Shown here: positions 38,700 through 49,520 of the stretch, one piece after another
How the letters are laid out: each line of letters starts with the position of its first letter
How positions within the stretch are numbered: the stretch's first letter is position 1
NCBI GenBank assembly: GCA_905221605.1
Contig: CAJNDS010000180.1
Span: forward strand, 60,001 to 124,000
Source: Symbiodinium natans
Taxonomy: Eukaryota > Sar > Dinophyceae > Suessiales > Symbiodiniaceae
Direction: 5' to 3'
DNA: 64,000 nt
The notes under the pieces: model-generated
Seen by the model: the letters and a program-made list of their open reading frames with translations, nothing else
Told to the model about the DNA's origin: nothing
Database searches by the model: none
Made by a program: the position numbers and the translations under genes

Positions 38700-41600
38700 C
38701 TTGCGGCAGGAACTCACTAAACGATCCAGGCAGCACAAATGGATATGGTTGGTTGGTGCGTGAATCGCAACTTGAGCCATGTGCGAAGCGATCGCGCAAT
38801 GCATCGAAGCACATCAAAGAAATTTGGCTTTAGTCTGTCCTGGGCTGCAGAAACCTGGCTAGGAAGGTGGGCTGAAACCGAATGCATATCGATATCCGCA
38901 AACAACTAACCTCCGTTGAACTCCGTTGCGAGGCGTATGCACCATCCAAAAGTCTGCGCCGCCTCTTCATCTTCAGCGCATGCCCAGGGAGCAGACCTAG
39001 CTCCTTGAAAAGTCAGCACACATGAAAGACGACAGGCGACGCCCTGCTCGCTACACTGCTCGCTGCACTGCTCACTTTCGTGGGGGCTTTCATGGCTCGA
39101 GCTTTGCTGCTGTCTAAGCACTAGATACTAGTTACGTTGCGAGCCCTCTAGCGGGATGTGCAGCTTGGTGTACCAATGCCAGATCGTCGAGCAGTGCACC
39201 CTAGGCTCAGAAACCCCGTTACCCGATGCCACGATACCCTGAGAACACCCCGACCTGACACAGTCGTGCAAAAAACGCCAGGGCGCCTGAAAGTGGTGCT
39301 CCTCCATGGAGCTCAGGGTCTCCATGTCATGGTAGCCCGCAGCCTCCCAAACATGGTCGTTGTTTGCACGCTAGGGGCACCTTCATGGCGTTTCCTACTG
39401 CCACCTGGACTGCAACAGTCCACCCCCCCCCCTCCCTCCCACCCCCCAACATGACACGTACCGACACACACAAAGACAAACACACACCACAATACACACC
39501 TCTGGCTTGGCTTCGAGATGAACGAATCTCATTACACAATACCGGGAGTGTTTTTGGCACCCCAAGCCACCTTGTGCAGTTCCATGCGAAGTTCGGAAAG
39601 CAAAATCTAACCCACGGTCACAAGCACAACTAACAACCCGGATAGCTGAAAACTTATGGTTCAAAGGCACCTCACAGTGTGGCATCTAGCATCTGGCACT
39701 TGCCCCCGACTGAACAACCTCAGCAGACATCTGCCCCTGACCAGGTGCGAGTTCATGTGATCCAGCGGCATTTCATGGCAAGGGGGGGCGGGGGGGGGGG
39801 GCCTTTCCATTGATGAAGCGATAAACCGATCACCAAAACAAACCTCTAGAAATGTCTGATCATGACAACATCACCATGAACTTTCTGACATTGGAAGGAA
39901 GCTTGCCCGCATATGAAGCAACCAAACGAAACCGTGCCGGAGCAGGACGGCATGGCAGAATGCAACTGGTGGTTCTGCATCAAGGACACACGTGATCAAT
40001 TCCCGACCACAGTAACCTTCCTTGTCAGCAAGGCAACATTCCACCAAGTACCCAACGTCCCTCATCGATTCGGCGTCACTCAAGACCCTACAGGTCGAGA
40101 AGCCCTATAGGTCAAGATTTGGCAAGCGACATGAGGTAGGGTGATTGTTCAGAGATCCCATGGGACACAAGGTTTGGCTTTTCATCCGCGATGGCCACAC
40201 CACTGCTTCAATTGCGTCAAGCTGACTTAATGTGATCAGTCCAGACCAACTCCTCAACCAGTGCATGAGCGCAAGATGCTGCAAGAATCATCGAAGGCTT
40301 AAGAGGGAAGAACAGGTGGGATTTCGAATGATGCGACATTCTGCATTTTCGCCCTTATTTGCTGGCATTGCGGGTCTCTCTAGGTTCGTGGCTTTGGGAC
40401 CTGTCAACCTTTCTCGGCATGCAATGATCCCCAATCTTTCGGGAAAGTCCTTGACTGGCCTCGATGCGCTTGGCATACTGTGACAGCGCTGCCTGGCGCG
40501 GCGAGCGGTGAAACAGAGCACACCTCCTTGCAGCCCTGTTCTGTTTAGGTGACGCTGTGCTTGCTGCTACTCGAAATTTTTTCCCTGTTCACGGCAGCAC
40601 AACGTCGCACTGGTGGGTTTTCAAGAGCTTCTTGCATGTTGGCAACCCCGAAATACGACTCCAAAATGGGGAGGACTGTGTACATTCAATTCTTCCTTTT
40701 CCAACCCATTGTTCGCACACGTCCAAGTCTCAGACCTGCTTGCATTGCGGGTTACCACGAGCACACGCCGACCCGCACGAGGTGCCCCCCCTCGCAACAG
40801 CAAAAGCAGCCGGATACAAAATCGCACGCGCACGCACTCGCGCGCCATGCTCCCTCTAATGCATACCGTCATTTTTCAACGGCGAAGATTCCTGGCAGCA
40901 TAAACCCTGCATGAAGATGGGTTTAGAAAGATTGCGAAACAAACGACTTCGCACAGCACAGAAGCACAGCACACACGGTAGGACTTGATTGAAAGCTGCA
41001 AGTCTGTAGAATGAGCGTCTTCATTCTATCTTAACTCCGGCGGTCAGAGCTTCATTGGCATGAAAGGTTGCTTTCAGGGGGGTCTCTGCCCCTTTGCAAT
41101 AAAACGAGCGTCAATTCGAAACGAACTGCTTCCTTAGTCACAGGGTTCCCCACACACACACATACACCCTGCAGTGCGAGGTAGGCATGTTTCTGCTGCA
41201 GAATAGAGTGGATGTCACGAAACGGTTGAAACTGCAACCTCCAAAAAAAACAACTCAGGCTCAAAGATTCTGTCTTGATGCCAGGAAAAACGATTAAAAC
41301 TGTTCCCTAAGAAGTACAGGAACTCAAGCTCAAGGATTCGGTGTTGGTGCCAGAAAAATTGATGTCCGGGATGTAGGATGGCGCAGCGATTCACACAGAG
41401 AGGCAGCAAAACTGGAGGCAAAGCTCGGATCGGTTGCGAAGTTCGACATGAACGAGGCAGTGCTAACCGACATGCTCCAGCACAAAGATACAGCCACAGA
41501 AAGATGCAACATAAGCACTCATAACAGTACAACAACGGGAGTCTTGCGCTCTTAACCACAAACCCGGAAAGAAGCCGGAAGAGACCGCAGAACCCTCACC

Positions 41601-42220
41601 CCCGAAGACCAACAACAAAGTGATCATTTCGGCCTCGATTTTGCAGCTGCCATGACGATGCTGAGATGCTCCAAAATCGGTTTGGCCATTCTTTACGAGA
41701 TGACGAATGAGGACCTCAATAACGCTTCCTATACACGCGGTGCTGAAATATGTGATGTTAAAAACAATAGCATTTAAGAGTCTTGTAAGAGCGCAGAGCG
41801 CAGTTTGTCTTAACAAGAACCCAACCATTCCATTCCAGCTGTACTCGCACACCGAAGTACATGCACACCTCTTCCAGGAAGGAAGCCACTGGACCGCCGA
41901 CACCCTGGCGAGCAACTGCGGCTTCCACGTGAGTTCACTGCTTCATCTCTTCTTATGATTCTTTGCTTTTTGCAGTGAACTTCAATGCATCTCGCATTCC
42001 ACGTTTCAAAGGCAATGCTCTTGTTGCATGCGAACACAAGACAACCGCCTACTGTATATAGAAGGCGGACGACAAAACAACCGTACCACAACCTGCATCA
42101 TCAAGTCTGGGCTGAGCACACCGAAAACATACTCCGCAGTTTTGGGCTCTTCGCGCCTCACTGCCGAATGGACGCACCTCATTCTCAAGGCAATCAACAT
42201 GAGTGAGGTCAAAACCTTGT
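38700..42220. other. Long stretch without assigned gene or repeat array
   Basis: Unique sequence with short open frames on both strands, a few poly-C or poly-G runs (39420-39450, 39780-39805) and no telomeric array or TIR element. I recognise no domain. Confidence 0.35.
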
Positions 42221-42229
42221 CGCGCAGCA

Positions 42230-44800
42230 TATACACCGCCCAAGGGTCAGCTTTGAATCTGGGCCGAGCACTCCCAGCTCTAGCAGCTGCTGCTCCAGAG
42301 CAGCTACCCGAGCACGCAGCTCCTGCTCTAAGTGCATCCTTGTGGGGACTTGTACTTCAAGCTTGCCCTTGCGAGATCTCGGGAAATTCGGATGTCGGAT
42401 TCAAATCTTCGAAGTGGCGAACCCAAACGAAAGCGCCCGCTAGCGCCTTCTGAGCAACGGAATCGGCAGCTGCAACGTTGTCCACAAAGTTCGAGAACGT
42501 TCCACGCGGCATGGCTGAGCCGACGGAGCTTGAAACATGCGCGACCCAACTCTTGCGCATTGCTTCGGAACGTAATATAGTAAATTATGACATCATATAA
42601 ATACATAAAATGACACAGCTGTTAGAACAATATTTTTCAAGATGGTTGCTTCTCTACTAACTGCGCTTCTGTGCAGCCCAAATGCCCAGGAGAAGTGAGA
42701 AGAAGCAAGGGGCCCATACGCCAAGCAACGCCTCGACTTGCCCCAGAACTCACCCATTTGTCTTGCCGCTAGCAGAGGGTCAGCTGAAGGCTGCCGGAGA
42801 CAGTCTCGCCTGTGCGGCAACGGACATCTGTGGGCCTCTCATGGCCTCTCTCCATTTATCGGGCTCATGAAGCCACAATTCTCGTTGCAATGCATAGTCA
42901 GCACATGTCAACAATCTGGCACAGTCTGGCTGTCCGTTGCAATGCCCCCTAGCGCCTGGCTGCAATGATATTTCGGTCGGGGCGAGGGCTTTGAACTGCA
43001 TCACGGGTCCTGCCATGATTAAATACTTTGTGGAGGCTGCATGAAATGCCTCCTATAGAAATCTTCCGGATCCTGCCACTGCTGATTGCACGACAGAGAA
43101 GCCTGTCGTCTCCAAGCGGACGCCTCTCCAGCGTGGCGCAGCGTGTAGCTGAAATATGCTGAAACTTGCCTTCTCTGTGGCCTAGACACACTGAGACCCT
43201 TCCGCCGCTGGGAGCCGGGCCTGTCTTGTCGAATGTGATGGCTTGTGTGCCGTCCTGGACGTCGCGGGCTGCCGCTCCCTGCAAAAAGTCATGTGCCCGG
43301 TTTCCAGAGAAACCTTTCAGTGTTGTTTGCTTTGCACACATGCCACGGAAGCAGCCTCCTCGCAGCCTAGGTTACCTTGCAGACCAACGTGTGGTAGCGG
43401 TAGCCTCAGCTGGCCATGTGGGCTTCACATACTGAGCCTGGTTGCAGAGGTTTACGAAAATGGGGGTACCCTTTTCGGGGGTCCCTTTAAGGGGACTCGA
43501 CTCTACTTGGGGTAAACCCTAAACCCTAATCCCGAAACCCGAAACCCGAAACCCTACACCCTAAACCCCAAACCCATTTTTTCGGAAACCTCCACATCGT
43601 GTACCAAGCCCCCGGCGGGATGATGCGGCTCCGCTTCGCGCGGCGCTCGTCAGCTGCGGCTGCGTCATCCTGGGTTTAGGGTTTAGGGTTTAGGGTTTAG
43701 GGTTTAGGGTTTAGGGTTTAGGGTTTAGGGTTTAGGGTTTAGGGTTTAAGGTTTAGGGCTTGGGGTTTAGGGTTTAGGGCTTAGGGTTTAGGGTTTAGGG
43801 TTTCGGGTTTAGGGCATCCTGGGTGTCCATCGGTGCCAACTTCTCATCAGACACTTCCTTTCGCAGCTGGGTCCTCTTCCTCTTCCCATTCCATCTCTTC
43901 GCCCCCTGCATGGGCCACCTCATCTCGCAGCAGGGCAAAAAATGGGCAGTTGTGCATTCTGGAAAGTAAGGCCCGAGCCTCCAGGCTCAAACCTAACCGA
44001 CCAGCCCAAAGCCGAACCTCCGCTCTAGAGCGCACCTGCGACGGGGCTGAGCTGGGGTCACCGTGTGAAGGCCACCGCCCGTTGTTTCACCAAGGGCCGC
44101 AACCAAAGGTTTTGAAAAGCGAGCAAGCAGTACAGGCACGCCGTCGGGCGACCGAGCCTGCCAAGCGCAAAGTGCACAAGCCCATTTCCACCTATGTCCA
44201 CCTGTGGCCACATATGTTGCCTGTGATTTCACGAAACTCAACAAACCCCATATGGGAGTGAACGATTTTTCGAGCTGAATTTTCCAAACTGCATCCTCAA
44301 CTGAAGCATGAGGGCTCGACCACGCGGGAACGAAAGCTGACTCGACTGTTGTGCAGGCCTGAACTGGTGTGTGGCATGTGCCTTGTCCCTTACTTAAGAT
44401 CCAAAGCCCCGAACCTCGGAAACATCAACCTCGAACACAATCAACATGAACATTTGGAAAAAAAAAACAAGGTGGACATTTGCGACAATCTCCGCTGACA
44501 TGTTTTCGAAAAGGCCGATACATCGAAACTTGTAGAATCACACAACCCCCTTTTCAGCGGCGTCTTAACTGTGGCTCGTTTACTTTAAACCCTAAACCCT
44601 AAACCCTAAACCCTAGACCCTAGACCCTAGACCCTAAACCTAAACCCTAAACCCTAAACCCTAAACCGCCTCCGCAAAGGCAGAGAAGGCCAGCGAGTCC
44701 CCGTCGCTGCTGCCCACCATGGTCTCGATACTGGCGGGCCAACATGCCAGGATGTCTCTGCACGGACACGAACTGACAATCCCAAAGCTCAAACATATTG
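42230..44800 (-). CDS. Unidentified multi-exon gene with a telomeric GA-AG intron
   Basis: Minus-strand exons in order: about 44685-44775 after a GTGCAG acceptor (DILACWPASIETMVGSSDGD); 43815-43895 after a CATGCAG acceptor (LRKEVSDEKLAPMDTQD); about 43596-43670 (DAAAADERRAKRSRIIPPGA); about 43372-43432 after CAACCAG (QYVKPTWPAEATATTRWSAR, then AAG/GTAACC donor); about 43150-43290; about 42370-42540 (TFSNFVDNVAAADSVAQKAL); about 42240-42330 (MHLEQELRARVAALEQQLLE, a coiled coil). Introns hold telomeric arrays at 44586 and 43672 and a family-A element at 43449. The exons from 44.7 to 43.37 kb are the firmest. Whether the 42-kb exons belong to the same gene is uncertain. No family recognised. Confidence 0.48.
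43449..43594 (-). mobile_element. Family-A TIR element with internal telomeric insertion, apparent intron
   Basis: Left end AGGTTTACGAAAATGGGGGT, right end TTTTTTCGGAAACCTCCACA, with a CCCTAAA array between. On the minus strand GGAG^GTTTCCG is a GT donor after the exon with RIIPPGAWYT, and CTGCAACCAG^ beyond the other TIR is an acceptor. Confidence 0.8.
43513..43575 (-). repeat. CCCTAAA array inside a family-A element
   Basis: C-rich on +, with CCCGAAA units. Bracket partner of the 43672 array, spacer about 97 bp. Confidence 0.92.
43666..43823. repeat. 9-bp direct repeat flanking a telomeric array
   Basis: CATCCTGGG at 43666-43674 and 43815-43823. In the minus sense the repeat is CCCAGGATG. 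Splicing at CAG^GA and CAG^GA leaves one copy and joins MDTQD to DAAAAD in frame. Confidence 0.85.
43672..43814 (+). repeat. TTTAGGG array (about 20 units), apparent intron body
   Basis: G-rich on +, CCCTAAA in the gene sense. Forms the body of the candidate GA-AG intron. Confidence 0.97.
44586..44667 (-). repeat. CCCTAAA array (about 12 units)
   Basis: C-rich on +, with three CCCTAGA units. Bracket partner of the 44813 array, spacer about 145 bp. Confidence 0.95.
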
Positions 44801-44812
44801 AGTCATACTGAG

Positions 44813-44963
44813 AGTTTAGGGTTTAGGGTTTCGGGTTTAGGGTTTAGGAGGGTTTAGGGTTTAAGGTTTAGGGTTGAGGGTTTAGGGTTTCAGGTTTAAG
44901 GTTTAGGGTGTAGGGTAGGCTTTAGGGTTTCGGGTTTAGGGTTTAAGGTTTAGGGTTTAGGGT
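44813..44963 (+). repeat. TTTAGGG array, degenerate (about 20 units)
   Basis: G-rich on +. Last telomeric array of the window. None was seen from 45 to 64 kb. Confidence 0.93.
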
Positions 44964-45668
44964 ACTTCTGCCAACGGCAGATGGTCGTAAGTAGCAGCAA
45001 AAGCAAGAGCAAGCCTTCAGCCGCCTACCCTTCACTCAAGCAAGTCATGACCAGCGGACGACCAGTCGGTGTGGGAAAAGACATCCTCCAAGCCTTCGGC
45101 TAAGAAACCAGGCTTTGCACACGATAGCCAAGCTGGCTTGCAAGCTGCCATCATATGCCATCACAAAGCGCCTACCGTGCTTCGTAAGTTCCTTAAACTT
45201 TAAGCATCTGCCATGCGCACCCTAGCTCGGACGCCAGCCGCACGGCAGAACTCCTCCTGCTGGACCTCCAATCAGCCGTGCCAGCATGAGCCATGGTCAG
45301 CTTCCTGTTGCTCCGAACCTTGTGCCAGCCGCTCAACACCATCCGCGCCCCTCCAAGTCGTCACACGTACTCCAGGGAGGGAAACCTGTGTCAATGCACA
45401 TCGCTTGGAACACATGCTTGACGCAAACTTCAACCAAAAAAAGAACATGGGCAACTCCAACGGCCACCCGATCGATTGAAGCATGAAAAGAACCAACACA
45501 CAACCAACAGTGGGGACAATACCATTTTGAACTCGAGAATCACGGAAATACGATGAGCAAACTTAGCATCCACCTGACAGCTGCCACCGGCAGGGTGCGT
45601 CAATGTCGCCATTGGAGCGCCATCCTGTACTCTCTACCGCCATTCTGATGTGAGAACACGGATGATGA

Positions 45669-45753
45669 TTTGGGAGGGGTTTCCTAGCAGATTATAGTAA
45701 CCCCCTACTATAATCCCTATAAGGACTGTTAGTATACAGGGGGAACATCCCAA
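45669..45753. mobile_element. Family-B TIR element with flanking ATGATGAT
   Basis: Right end AGTATACAGGGGGAACATCC then CAA. Left end degraded (TTTGGGAGGGGTTTCC). ATGATGAT stands on both sides, consistent with an 8-bp target duplication. Only TIR element found right of 45 kb. Confidence 0.65.
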
Positions 45754-46140
45754 ATGATGATGCTGCGAACCGCAAATCGACTGATTCTGGTTGGAGGAAC
45801 TGTACGGGCATGTCGGTCCCTGTACGAGGAACAAGGCAACGTCGTACACAAAAAGGGTTGAAGCTTCATGCGACTCAGGCGCAGGACCCAATGAAACGGC
45901 AACGTTCCCAGCCTGCACTTGCTAAAACAATGCACCGTGGAATGATGTTCGCGCGTAACGCATGTGTGCACAAAAGAATCTTCACAAGCTCTCACCAGCA
46001 ACGTTGCCGGTGCTCGGCTCATGGCGGCTTGCTGGCTAGCTTGTGTTGCAAACACGGCATGAATGAACGTCTAACGGTCGAACGTGGCTCCATGAGATCT
46101 CCGCCTTGGACCAAAAAGGAAACTGCGTCATAATTCTTCT

Positions 46141-46285
46141 TGCCCTTAGCCCCCGTTCGGCCCCCTTCATCCCTCCCCCTTTAAGCCCCCCTTGAAGCCC
46201 GTGAGCCCTTTAGGGTTGCGTCCCCCCCCTTCAGCCCCTTAAGCCCCCCGAAGCCCTAAGCCTTCCTTAAGTTCCCCCTTAAGCT
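46141..46285 (+). repeat. C-rich AAGCCCCC-type degenerate repeat
   Basis: Words such as CCCTTTAAGCCCCCCTTGAA recur with changes. The same repeat type is at 49.04, 50.36 and (inverted) 51.22 kb. Confidence 0.7.
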
Positions 46286-47194
46286 GGTCATTGCTTGCAA
46301 GTTGTCATCGTCTTTGGTCGCAGGGGCCCTTAAGACCATTGACGAGAGTGAGAATTGGTTCTTGCGTCTAAAATCCTCCAAGCTTGCTGGCTTGCGACTG
46401 GGATCCTGCTGGGCTGGACTCTGCTGGGTTAGAGCCCTGGAACGTCCAAGGAATGCCCTCTGCGATTGACCAAGGATCGGCTTCAGCTTCAGCCGTGCGG
46501 TCCAGGAAACAATCCCTTGTTGCAGCGGAGTTGTAAGCACGTCCTTTTGGATTTTGAAAAATAAATTTGCGCGAGGGTTGCAGTCCCAAAAAGATTTCCA
46601 TAAAGTCAGATTCTGGGGTGATTCCAAAAACGCCTCGAGTCTGCAGGGCTGGCCACTGTCTGTTCGTTGCCATGTATCTGTTTTGGATCGCGATTCCGAC
46701 CCCTCTTGCTTTTCCAAAGTCCTTGGGTGGACTCTTGGCTTTTGTCGGCTTCTATCACTGTGAGCGGTGACCTTAAAGCGAGTTTGGGTGCGCAGAGCAC
46801 GAGAAAGCATTTGCTGTGGCGACGAACCAGGATGGCGAAGCAGACGGTGACGAAAGCAGACAGCAGTGACAGCAGACGGCAAAGGATCCATTAGTGGTGC
46901 ACAAGACAGACGGAGGAGCAGAGTGGAGATGCCATGATGCACATGAAGAGACGGACAGAACTCGCCGAAAAGCCCCTCAACTCTGGCTATCCTGGCACGC
47001 ATCAAGCCAGAGCGCCTCCCCTGGCGGCGGCGATGGGTGCATGTCGGCCCAGTGGCGGTGAGCACTCGGCAACAGAAGCAATGCGTGAGAGGGGTTCGCG
47101 CTTTCGGAGAGCAAAAGCAGCGCCTCCGTATGTTGTACTCGCTTGGATGTCCTGCTGTGGGCGCGCCCACATCTCCAAGCCAGCAAGTGCACAT
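46256..47194 (-). CDS. Long open frame, unidentified
   Basis: 312 codons open on the minus strand. The second half has ordinary composition (RKPASLEDFRRKNQFSLS). No domain, and the other frames are also open for 100 codons, so coding status is doubtful. Confidence 0.22.
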   Translation of the reverse strand: MCTCWLGDVGAPTAGHPSEYNIRRRCFCSPKARTPLTHCFCCRVLTATGPTCTHRRRQGRRSGLMRARIARVEGLFGEFCPSLHVHHGISTLLLRLSCAPLMDPLPSAVTAVCFRHRLLRHPGSSPQQMLSRALRTQTRFKVTAHSDRSRQKPRVHPRTLEKQEGSESRSKTDTWQRTDSGQPCRLEAFLESPQNLTLWKSFWDCNPRANLFFKIQKDVLTTPLQQGIVSWTARLKLKPILGQSQRAFLGRSRALTQQSPAQQDPSRKPASLEDFRRKNQFSLSSMVLRAPATKDDDNLQAMTSLRGNLRKA

Positions 47195-47814
47195 GCGTTA
47201 TCTGCAAGATGCTCCTGCACCTCGGCTGGAGCAGGATTTTCCCGCCTCCCATGCCGACATTGATGCAGAGGGGGAAATTCCACTCCTGGAATGCGTACTG
47301 CCAGCCAGAAAGCATTGCCAGTGTGCAACAGCCATGCTCAGATTACCGGGGCGGGGGTTGATGCTCTCCGACGCAAAGGGCGAATGTTCGGTGCAATTTG
47401 CTTCAACCTGGATGGGCGGGACATTGCAAGGTCGAGACATATACATAAGGACGAGTGTGCGAAGCAAGAAACCGTTGAGCTCTTCACTGGGGTGCTAGTT
47501 GTAGCAGTCGCAGTTCTTAGATTCCTGCCTTCCAACATTTCTTGTCCAAAAAGAACAAACTTTTCAACTTTTTGTTTCTTGAAACTGCCTGAGGAGTTTC
47601 TGGAAGTTCAAACTTTTTGAGCAAAGGGGTTGAAGGAGTGGCGAATGCACCAGACCGCCCTTAACAATAAGGGGGGGGGGGGTGGTTCTTTGTAGTTTCA
47701 AGACATGAATCATAATTCAAGGTCACTCTCTTCAAGTTCGCGGGTCCTACGCACATCTGTGCAAAGATAAGCAAGTTTGTTTCCGGACAGTGTCACATTC
47801 CCGTTTTCACCTGT

Positions 47815-48780
47815 ATGATAGTATTACAGTATTACAGTATTATAGTATTATAGTATTATAGTATTATACTATTATAGTATTATAGTATTATAGTATTATA
47901 GTATTATAGTATTATAGTATTATAGTATTATAGTATTATATTATAGTATTATAGTATTATAGTATTATAGTATTATAGTATTATAGTATTATAGTATTAT
48001 AGTTATAGTATTATAGTATTATAGTATTATAGTATATAGTAGTATAGTATATAGTATAATAATATTATATTATAGTATTATAGTATTATATGTATTATAG
48101 TTTATAGTATTATAGTATTATAGTATTATAGTATTATAATAGTATTATAGTACTATAGTATGGTATTATAGTATTATAATATATCTATGTAGTATTATAG
48201 TATTATAATAGTAATATATTATTATAAAGTATTATGTATTATAGTATTATAGTAATATAATATATAATACTATAATATTGTAGTCTTATAGTATTATAAT
48301 ATTATAGTCTTATAGTATGAAAATATTATCATATTAAAGTGTGATAGTATTATAGTATTATAGTATTTATAATTATAATATTATAGTATTATAGTATTAT
48401 AGTATTATAGTATTATAATACTATAGTATTATAATATTATAGTATTATAGTTTTATAGTATTATAGTATTATAATATTCTAGGATTATCATAATATAGTG
48501 TTATAGTATTTTAGTGTTATAGTATTCTTGCCTTATTGCATTGTAATACTATTGTTTTTTGTATGAGTGTACAAAAGTATTACCGTACTATAGTACTATA
48601 GATAGTGCTATAGTACTATCTCGCAATTTTACTTTTTAGTCTTCTAGTATTTTAGTATTCTACTATTCTTGTATTTTAATATTCTAGTATTCTAGCATTC
48701 TAGTCTTCGAATATTCTGAGCATTCGAATATTTTAATACTCTAGTATTTGCGTGTTCTAGTAGTATTCTTATCTTCTTGT
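47815..48780 (+). repeat. AT-rich (AGTATTAT)n tract
   Basis: Octamer AGTATTAT repeated almost perfectly to about 48140, then increasingly degraded toward 48780, where TAGTATTC/TAGTATTT words replace it. Confidence 0.95.
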
Positions 48781-49039
48781 AGGTGTGTGTGGAGCTTCGG
48801 AACGATCTGATCCATTAAAGGTGTCATGACTTGGTGTCGAGCTGCTGAAGCCCTCCTTTTCACCTCTTGCTACGACAGGATCCGCGCACTTCACGAAGAT
48901 TTGTAAGCCTTACAAAAAGTGTGGGCAACAAGACAGCACCTGCTCGAAGAGGAAAATTGGATGATTCTCGAAGGAGAAATGCCCTAAATCTGGATTTCGT
49001 CGGACTGAAGCAAATCTATAACGATTTCCAGACAGAATG

Positions 49040-49084
49040 AAGCTCCCCCTTCAAGCCCCCCCTTAGCCCCCCTTTAAGCCCCCC
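49040..49084 (+). repeat. C-rich AAGCCCCC-type repeat
   Basis: CTTCAAGCCCCCCCTTAGCC and similar words, directly before the 14-bp tandem array. Confidence 0.7.
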
Positions 49085-49085
49085 A

Positions 49086-49292
49086 AGTACAATGCAACAG
49101 GTACAATGCAACAGGTACAATGCAACAGGTACAATGCAACAGGTACAATGCAACAGGTACAATGCAACAGGTACAATGCAACAGGTACAATGCAACAGGT
49201 ACAATGCAACAGGTACAATGCAACAGGTACAATGCAGCAGGTACAATGCAACAGGTACAATGCAACAGGTACAATGCAACAGGTACAATGCA
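49086..49292 (+). repeat. 14-bp tandem array, 14-15 units
   Basis: Unit CAACAGGTACAATG, almost perfect, with one A-to-G change near 49230. Length 14 means the array is open in three frames on both strands, giving spurious Cys-rich or Gln-rich ORFs. Confidence 0.97.
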
Positions 49293-49294
49293 AC

Positions 49295-49520
49295 TAGCCT
49301 TGTTCACCATGAGAGCGACCAGCTCTGCATCTTCCGGCCCAGTTTGGCAGCAAGAGAGCAAGCGATCTGCGAGGGAGCACGTCTATACTATTTCTCCGGG
49401 TCTGATGCACTCGGCAATGGTGGGCACTCTTGTGGCCACTTCGTCGAAAGTGAGGAGCTCTTCCAACTTACGCCGGGGGACTATGTGCACAAAGACCTCA
49501 CTCGAAAGATCTGCGGCCTA
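49295..49520 (-). CDS. Possible exon(s), unidentified
   Basis: Minus-strand reading after a GCCGCAG acceptor contains KLEELLTFDEVATRVPTIAE and, after an in-frame TAG and a CTCGCAG, LADRLLSCCQTGPEDAELVA. Both look like protein. The TAG and the 22-bp gap are unexplained. A plus-strand frame overlaps. Confidence 0.28.

Noticed and set aside
38660-38833. FHA-like string (NDPGSTNGYGWL, plus strand)
   Set aside because: Only the GSTNG-type word matches. The preceding SR-H region and strands are missing.
43195-43290. P-type ATPase phosphorylation site (ITFDKTG on the minus strand)
   Set aside because: DKTG is not followed by T-L-T, no flanking ATPase motif is seen, and the similar site at 10.75 kb lacks DKTG.
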